Translations under genes and position numbers: made by a program
From: Diadema setosum
Taxonomy: Eukaryota; Echinodermata; Echinoidea; Diadematoida; Diadematidae
Length of the DNA stretch: 64,000 nucleotides
Direction: 5' to 3'
Assembly (NCBI GenBank): GCA_033980235.1
Contig: CM067075.1
Location: forward strand, 28,560,150 to 28,624,149
Notes under the pieces: model-generated
Told to the model about the DNA's origin: nothing
The model's input: the letters and a program-made list of their open reading frames with translations, nothing else
The model's database searches: none
Shown: positions 58,638 through 64,000 of the stretch, piece by piece
How positions within the stretch are numbered: the first letter of the stretch is position 1
How the letters are laid out: each line of letters starts with the position of its first letter

Positions 58638-60371
58638 ATGACAAAGTACTCGGATTCCAATCATGGCAGTGTAGTGCTAGCCCAACTCCAGTGTCTTCGC
58701 ACAGAGGCCCTCCTGATCGATGTGTCAATTCAGGTCAGCTCGGAAGTCTTTGCTTGTCACAAGAGTGTTCTCTGCGCCTGCAGCCCCTACTTCAAGGCCA
58801 TGTTCACTGGTGGGATGTCGGAGAGTCGACAGGAGACTGTCGTCATCCGAGACATCGAGCCATTGTCTCTTCGTCTGCTCCTGGATTTCATGTACACAGG
58901 CAGTGTCACCCTCAACGACAGCAACGTCCAAGATGTGTTCGTGACCGCCAACCTCCTACAGGTAATGCCACTAATACATTTCTGTGCAGAGTACCTTGAG
59001 AAGTCCCTTAGCGTCGTCAACTGCATTGGCATATACTGCCTTGCGAGCTCGTACTCCTGCACGAGTCTCCAGGAAACGGCCTGGGAATTCATCAACTACA
59101 ATTTTGCCCAGGTCTGTGGGCAGGAAGAGTTCATGAGTGCGCCCAGCAGTGTGGTGAAGAGCATCGCTGGGAGTCGGATGCTGAATGTGAGCTGCGAGGG
59201 GGATGTCTTCGAAGCCGTGTTCCGTTGGTTCACGAAGGACCCGGAGAGTAAGATTCAGAGCACGAGAGACATTCTCAAGCTTGTTGGCTTGAGTTCACTG
59301 GAGCGGACGCAAATTGCTAGAGCAAGGGCAGAGCAGTTGTTGCCCTCTCTTGAGGAAGGTGCTTCAGATTCCCTCCCTGAAAATGCCGAAGCGAGTGAAT
59401 GCTTGGGAGCATCTGCAGGACGAGGTATACAGAGTGCAATAGGGTCTTACTCTAGGCTTGGGATGAGTTCACAGGAACTGCTGCTCCTGGCAGGAAGGTA
59501 TGGTCGACAGCACACCATCTTTTGTGTACACATCCCTAGTAGGCAATGTTTCTTCTTGGACCTGCCACCCATCTGCAGGACATTTGGTGCCCTTGTGACA
59601 GTGGTAGACAACGAACTCTATGCCATCACCAACGACTACCAGGACAAGAGTACCTTCCACTATAATCACATACGAAAAAAGTGGACGCAGGTGTCCCAGC
59701 GGTTACAGGGACGCACAGACTTTCAAATACAGGCAGTCAATGGCAAGATCTTCATCATGGGTGGCCTGAACGACTGGGAAATCCTCAACAGTGTAGAGTG
59801 TTACGACCCATCGCTGGATGAGTGGCACTTCAGGACTCAGATGCCGCGAGATGTCATTGACTTCACAAGTGCCGTTTATCGAGACAGCATCTACATTTTC
59901 TCGGGGAGCAGGACAATGTGCTACAACACGGTCACTGATCTGTGGACAGCAACTCTCCCGGCCATGCCGACCCCTCGCCTTCGGTCAGCGTGCGTAACCC
60001 TGGGCAACGAGATCTGGGTGATTGGGGGCTCTTCGGCACAGTCAAGCACCGAGGTGCCCTGCACTCAGGTTGAGCGTTATTCACCAGACGGGGGTAAGTG
60101 GGAGACTGGCAGCCCCCTCCCAAGCCTCCTGAAGTTCTGCTTGGCCACCGTGTACAAGAGCAAACTCTACCTCTGTGGGGTGTGGTGTGGGGTCCATGAG
60201 ATGGGGGTCAATGTACCTGTCCAGCTCCACCCACAGTTTGACATCTACCTCTTTGACAGCGGCAGGGGAAAATATGAGGACATTGCCATCGATGTTCCCC
60301 TCCAGGATGTGCTTTCATGTTGCACAGCCAAACTTTTCACAGAAAATATCACACCAGTGGTTCAGCGATGA
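58638..60371 (+). CDS. BTB-BACK-Kelch protein (Kelch-like family)
   Basis: Single coding exon, 577 residues. BTB domain about 22-125, with I-D-V (27-29), H-K-S-V-L at 41-45, S-P-Y-F-K-A-M-F-T-G-G-M and F-M-Y-T-G; BACK domain about 130-235, with F-x-N-Y-N-F and V-F-x-A-V-x-R-W-F; then about 280-560 as Kelch repeats (Y-D-P-S-L-D-E-W, Y-N-T-V-T-D-L-W, Y-S-P-D-G-G-K-W) forming a beta-propeller. Family members act as substrate adaptors for Cullin-3 ubiquitin ligases: BTB/BACK binds CUL3, the propeller binds substrate. The length is typical. A 5' UTR acceptor (cttttctcctgctag) ends 11 bp before the ATG, so transcription starts further upstream. Which KLHL orthologue this is cannot be stated without a search. 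Confidence 0.92.
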   Translation: MTKYSDSNHGSVVLAQLQCLRTEALLIDVSIQVSSEVFACHKSVLCACSPYFKAMFTGGMSESRQETVVIRDIEPLSLRLLLDFMYTGSVTLNDSNVQDVFVTANLLQVMPLIHFCAEYLEKSLSVVNCIGIYCLASSYSCTSLQETAWEFINYNFAQVCGQEEFMSAPSSVVKSIAGSRMLNVSCEGDVFEAVFRWFTKDPESKIQSTRDILKLVGLSSLERTQIARARAEQLLPSLEEGASDSLPENAEASECLGASAGRGIQSAIGSYSRLGMSSQELLLLAGRYGRQHTIFCVHIPSRQCFFLDLPPICRTFGALVTVVDNELYAITNDYQDKSTFHYNHIRKKWTQVSQRLQGRTDFQIQAVNGKIFIMGGLNDWEILNSVECYDPSLDEWHFRTQMPRDVIDFTSAVYRDSIYIFSGSRTMCYNTVTDLWTATLPAMPTPRLRSACVTLGNEIWVIGGSSAQSSTEVPCTQVERYSPDGGKWETGSPLPSLLKFCLATVYKSKLYLCGVWCGVHEMGVNVPVQLHPQFDIYLFDSGRGKYEDIAIDVPLQDVLSCCTAKLFTENITPVVQR

Positions 60372-60977
60372 AGTTTGAGCTGTGTGACTTTTTTATGATA
60401 CACATTAACCATGTGTGATGATGATTAGATTACAAACGCTTTGTCCAGCCATAAATAGTTGTCAGTTTTGAATATCATTTGTGTTTCTTTTTAAGCACTG
60501 TATCTATTTGTTAGCTTTTGATCTTTTGTGTGGGCCAAAGTAGATTGGAATCTTTGTATCCACTTTTCAAAATGAGTTTAAACATATTTTGAAATCACTT
60601 TTTATACCTTAAAGTGTATATTAACAAAGGCTTTTGATTAGGGATTTGTGTTTATGGTTCTGTGGCAACATTTTATAAATGTAGCAAATAATCAGTTCTG
60701 TCAGGTCTTTTCTTTCTTTCTTTACACAATACATTGTACATGTATTTTCTTTATACCAAGGCATCATTATGAAAATTTAGTACCCTGGTAGATACCTGTA
60801 TTCATAGAAAGTTGAAAGTCACTGTTCTACTTTTAAGAATGCCACCCATGCACAATGTTGTTGCCTGTATGGGACAAATGCTGTTGTTTACTTCATACTG
60901 ACCAACATCAAGAATTGATTGTCAAGTACGTGTGCAAAAGTCATGTCAAATTTACTTCATAAAGGAGTAGTTTGAAT
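60372..60977 (+). other. 3' UTR of the Kelch gene (probable)
   Basis: AT-rich, without repeats at first and no strong AATAAA spotted nearby. Probably continues as a long 3' UTR. Confidence 0.35.
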
Positions 60978-61188
60978 ACTGTAAAACATGATATATTCGC
61001 GGCATGAATTTTTTCGCGAATATGAGCTGACGGCCTTTTTTGTGGCATGAAACCTTCGCAAACTGCCACTGGCATTCAATGCATATAGTGTGGACAAGAA
61101 CTTTCGCGTGCATTTTAATTTCGCGAATCTTGGCGCTCGTGAAATTCGCGAAATTAAAATGCACGCGAACATTCCTCGTTTTACAGTA
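60978..61188. mobile_element. TTCGCGAA-type MITE, copy 1
   Basis: Ends tactgtaaaacatgatatat and (right) attcctcgttttacagta; the interior is rich in ttcgcgaa and in the pair cgcgtgcattttaatttcgcg / cgcgaaattaaaatgcacgcg (about 61105-61168). Confidence 0.75.
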
Positions 61189-62440
61189 GTTGACTCACTT
61201 ACGAATGTGTCAAAAGATAAGGAGTGTATGAATTCTTGGTATACTGTGTGCATATATTTCTCTGGAGATCACAAATCATGTAATTTTATTCTCATGTTGC
61301 TCCACAATACCTGTGAGTGCAGTGGAATGTTTGTTACTGTCTTTTTTGGTCATAAAAATCAGAATGGACTGTTATAATGAAAAAAAAAAATCCATCTGGC
61401 ATGGACTTAAAACCCAGCTGTAGGAAGTTTGCTTCTGGAATAGTACATTTGGAGCCACAAATTAGTTAATGTGGGATTGCTCGTTTGTGCAATAAGTGTC
61501 AACTCAGTGGTTTTCACAATCAATGTCTATAGACACTGGCATGATTTTTACAGTGACCATGTTATCATGTGATTATAAAAGTAAAATACATTCATATGAT
61601 TAATTATTTTTTTTCCACTCTTGACAGTGCCAAGACTTTGTGCAAACTTGGTAGTGATTTAGCAGGTACTGTATTTTACTTTGTCTTTGTGAAGTGATTC
61701 CTGTGTAAATTTTCACACAGATTATCAATGTGTTTGGTTCGATGCATATATAGTAAACTACACACGCTGTAGAATTATGCAAGTTTGGGGAGGGGATAAC
61801 TGAAATGAAAATTGTTTGAATCTTGACATCTGCTGCTGTTTTCTGAAAATGAAGGCAGTACAGGGTAGTGCATTTTTGCTACCCCGGTTTAGCCTATCGA
61901 TGCTGAAGTGAGCTTCTTTTTTCTTTTCTTTTTTTTTAAATGTACATTGTACATTTTATATTGACTTTGTTCAAATTCAGAATTTAATGAAAGCTGGAAG
62001 TGAATTTGTCTTTTGACGTTTGTAAAATCCTGATATAAGAAAAAAAAAAACTAATTGAGCAGTTTTTCTTGAATCCTTATTACAGGGTGTGAGATGAGCG
62101 GATGGATGTACAACGTCAACCTCAAAGTGTGATGCCTTCGGCACAATCTTTTGGATTGAGGCAAAAAACATTGACGTGAACAAAGTGGAGATTATCATAT
62201 TGAAAGTCCATTATACAGTGTAAACTCAATATAAAGAGATCTGATTTGCGGTGTATCTTGTACACAGTAAATACAGTGTTCATCTTCTTTTTTTTTTCGT
62301 CCTGAAAGAGCAAATGTATTTTCCCCCTATTATTTTGAATTGGCTCATCGACATGAAATTTAGTACCTGGTGCAATGAGCACAACTTACTGATCACAAGA
62401 ACCCAAGTTCCGACTGTCTTAGAAATAGAACTACAGTCAG
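61189..62440. other. AT-rich stretch, no gene recognised
   Basis: Homopolymers at 61380-61390, 61929-61938, 62040-62050 and 62289-62298. Open segments here have no domain content. Confidence 0.4.
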
Positions 62441-62850
62441 GACTGCAAGAATTTTTTCATAACAAAATCTTGTTTGGTATACATGCTGAAAAATCGCCCG
62501 ATGCCCAATATAGAAGCCTTTGTTACGTCATAACCCCTCAGCTGCGCGGCGCGCCTCGCCCTAGCAGAAAGTGGAGCACGCACTTTAGTGCGCGTATGGA
62601 AACCTCAAAAATGCGCAGCCTGAACTCCCAAGTTCATTGACCCTACCTGGCAAAATATCAAAAAAACTTTCATAAATTCCCCCAAAATTCTTGGATCACT
62701 ACCAAAATTTAATCATCTGTTACTTGTGTCATTCTCAACCTTTCCTGTAAGTTTCATCCAAATCCGTTTACTACTTTTTGAGTTATTTTGCACACGGACA
62801 AACCAACGGTAACGAAAACATAACCTCCTCCCTTGGTGGAGGTAATGAAA
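62440..62850 (+). repeat. Dispersed repeat with aacctcctcccttggtggagg end
   Basis: The phrase atccaaatccgtttactact, then ttttgagttattttgcacacggac, followed by a hairpin cctcccttggtggagg, is typical of a high-copy non-LTR or SINE-like tail in marine invertebrates. Assigned from memory; boundaries are approximate. Confidence 0.4.
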
Positions 62851-63648
62851 TCTCGTTATATCCATCTTTGTTTTTTTTATTTTTTTTATGGGGTTTGCCT
62901 GTATGAAGAATCCATACAGTGCCACTCAAAGAGAGCAGAGTTGTTTTTTATGTCTTGTATTTTAGTGGGTTTTTTTTTTTTTTTTTGGTTCTTTCTAATT
63001 TTCTGATTCATACAGTAGTTTGTAAGCTTACAAAGTACAGTAGAGCCAACATGTTACAACCTGTGTCATGGGTTTTCGCAGGACTAGAACATGTAGCACC
63101 TTCAATCATGAAGGTTATATGTACTGCAGTCCATAACATCAACAATATAAAAAGATGTGCAAAGCAATCAGTGAAGACCAATGATCATTGTGCTGTAGCT
63201 ATCCCCCACCCCATTCTATTTTTTTTTTGTTATTGAGCATAGTGCTCTAAGCTACCAAAACTTGCAACCCTGTGTTGCACAATTGTTTTCTTTGTCGTAC
63301 AAGTTGTAGAGCCTCTGTCTAGTATTACAAGACCTGTTTATACTAGTATGTGTGATCATCGTACATAGGCAAAGATATAAAGGGCATGCACTGTGCATCA
63401 TTATACATTGTATTGATTTTATGTGCCTGTGATATAGACTGCAAATGTTTATTACTCATAAAGGTCATACCACATGCTTCTGTCCAATATTTCACAGGCT
63501 GAATATTTATTCATAGTGAATACATTGTACTTGTATTTTCTATATTGTTATCTACAGCTACTGTGTTTAGCAGAAGGTATTCTCATGTCATTAAATTAGC
63601 CATAGTGGTGCATAGTCTACTTCTTAGTGTGTGGTTTTGTTTTTCACA

Positions 63649-63892
63649 TACTGTATACACCATATATTTTGCGATTCTAAATTTTCGAGAATCAGACACT
63701 CCCGACGATGTCATGAGTTGTTAAATTCGCGATCTTGTAGTCCTGTACTGAACGGACAAATGTACATGCGTACGTCACATTCACATCGGGATCAGAGTTA
63801 ATATTTTCGTGTGTCTTTAATTTCGCGAATAGCACCCGACTCGCGAAATTCGCGAAAATAAAAACCTTGCGAAATATTCGGCGTATACAGTA
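63649..63892. mobile_element. TTCGCGAA-type MITE, copy 2
   Basis: Begins tactgtatacaccatatatt and ends aatattcggcgtatacagta. Same ttcgcgaa-rich interior as 60978-61188. Confidence 0.75.
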
Positions 63893-64000
63893 CTCTATGC
63901 ATGGTTCCTTTGTGAAGTGAAATTGATGTGTAATCGTGTAATGTACTTCAGTATGAGAGTACCTCACAACTGAGAAAGAAATGAGTGTACATCCACTGTT

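Overview
The window looks like a stretch of an echinoderm nuclear genome, most likely sea urchin. Base composition is AT-rich, genes are split by long introns with GT/AG sites, short TTAA-flanked foldback elements and the word taggccta are frequent, and CR1/L2-type LINE and tRNA-derived SINE debris is present. The organism call is inference. No prokaryotic operon, CRISPR array or viral genome was seen.

Region by region. 1-8.4 kb is intergenic, with a fossil Harbinger-type transposase fragment (about 1.22-1.47 kb), minisatellites and inverted repeats. 8.47-11.45 kb (+) is a two-exon gene that joins an N-terminal death effector domain to a Ser-rich tail of exact 195-bp tandem repeats; the last repeats have slipped out of frame. 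13.6-30.8 kb (-) is a 14-exon gene reconstructed here for a 621-residue, single-pass, leucine-rich-repeat membrane protein: signal peptide, LRRNT, six LRRs each in its own phase-2 exon, LRRCT, glycosylated stalk, TM helix and a phosphosite-rich tail. Its 5' UTR intron holds a decayed LINE (31.25-32.56 kb, same strand). 33.1-34.7 kb is an array of related terminal-inverted-repeat elements, directly followed by a 5'-truncated LINE on the + strand (34.7-36.45 kb). 37.05-38.27 kb is one element built of degenerate AACGTTTT/AACGTCC repeats.

40.0-45.9 kb carries two single-exon rhodopsin-family GPCR genes facing each other. One (+) is amine-receptor-like with acidic residues at 3.32 and 5.46; the other (-) is an orphan of Tre1/moody/melatonin-like appearance that lacks several canonical class A motifs. 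47.3-47.65 kb is a tRNA-derived SINE. 51.8-54.5 kb (-) is a two-exon gene for TOM7 (TOMM7), a 55-residue subunit of the mitochondrial import pore. 58.6-60.4 kb (+) is a single-coding-exon BTB-BACK-Kelch gene. The remainder to 64 kb is probable 3' UTR plus TTCGCGAA-type small inverted-repeat elements.

The genes do not form an obvious pathway. The pair most worth a second look is the DED-repeat protein and the LRR membrane protein, which are convergent neighbours and both carry R-[KR]-x-S-L phosphosite-like motifs. Any functional link between them is speculation.
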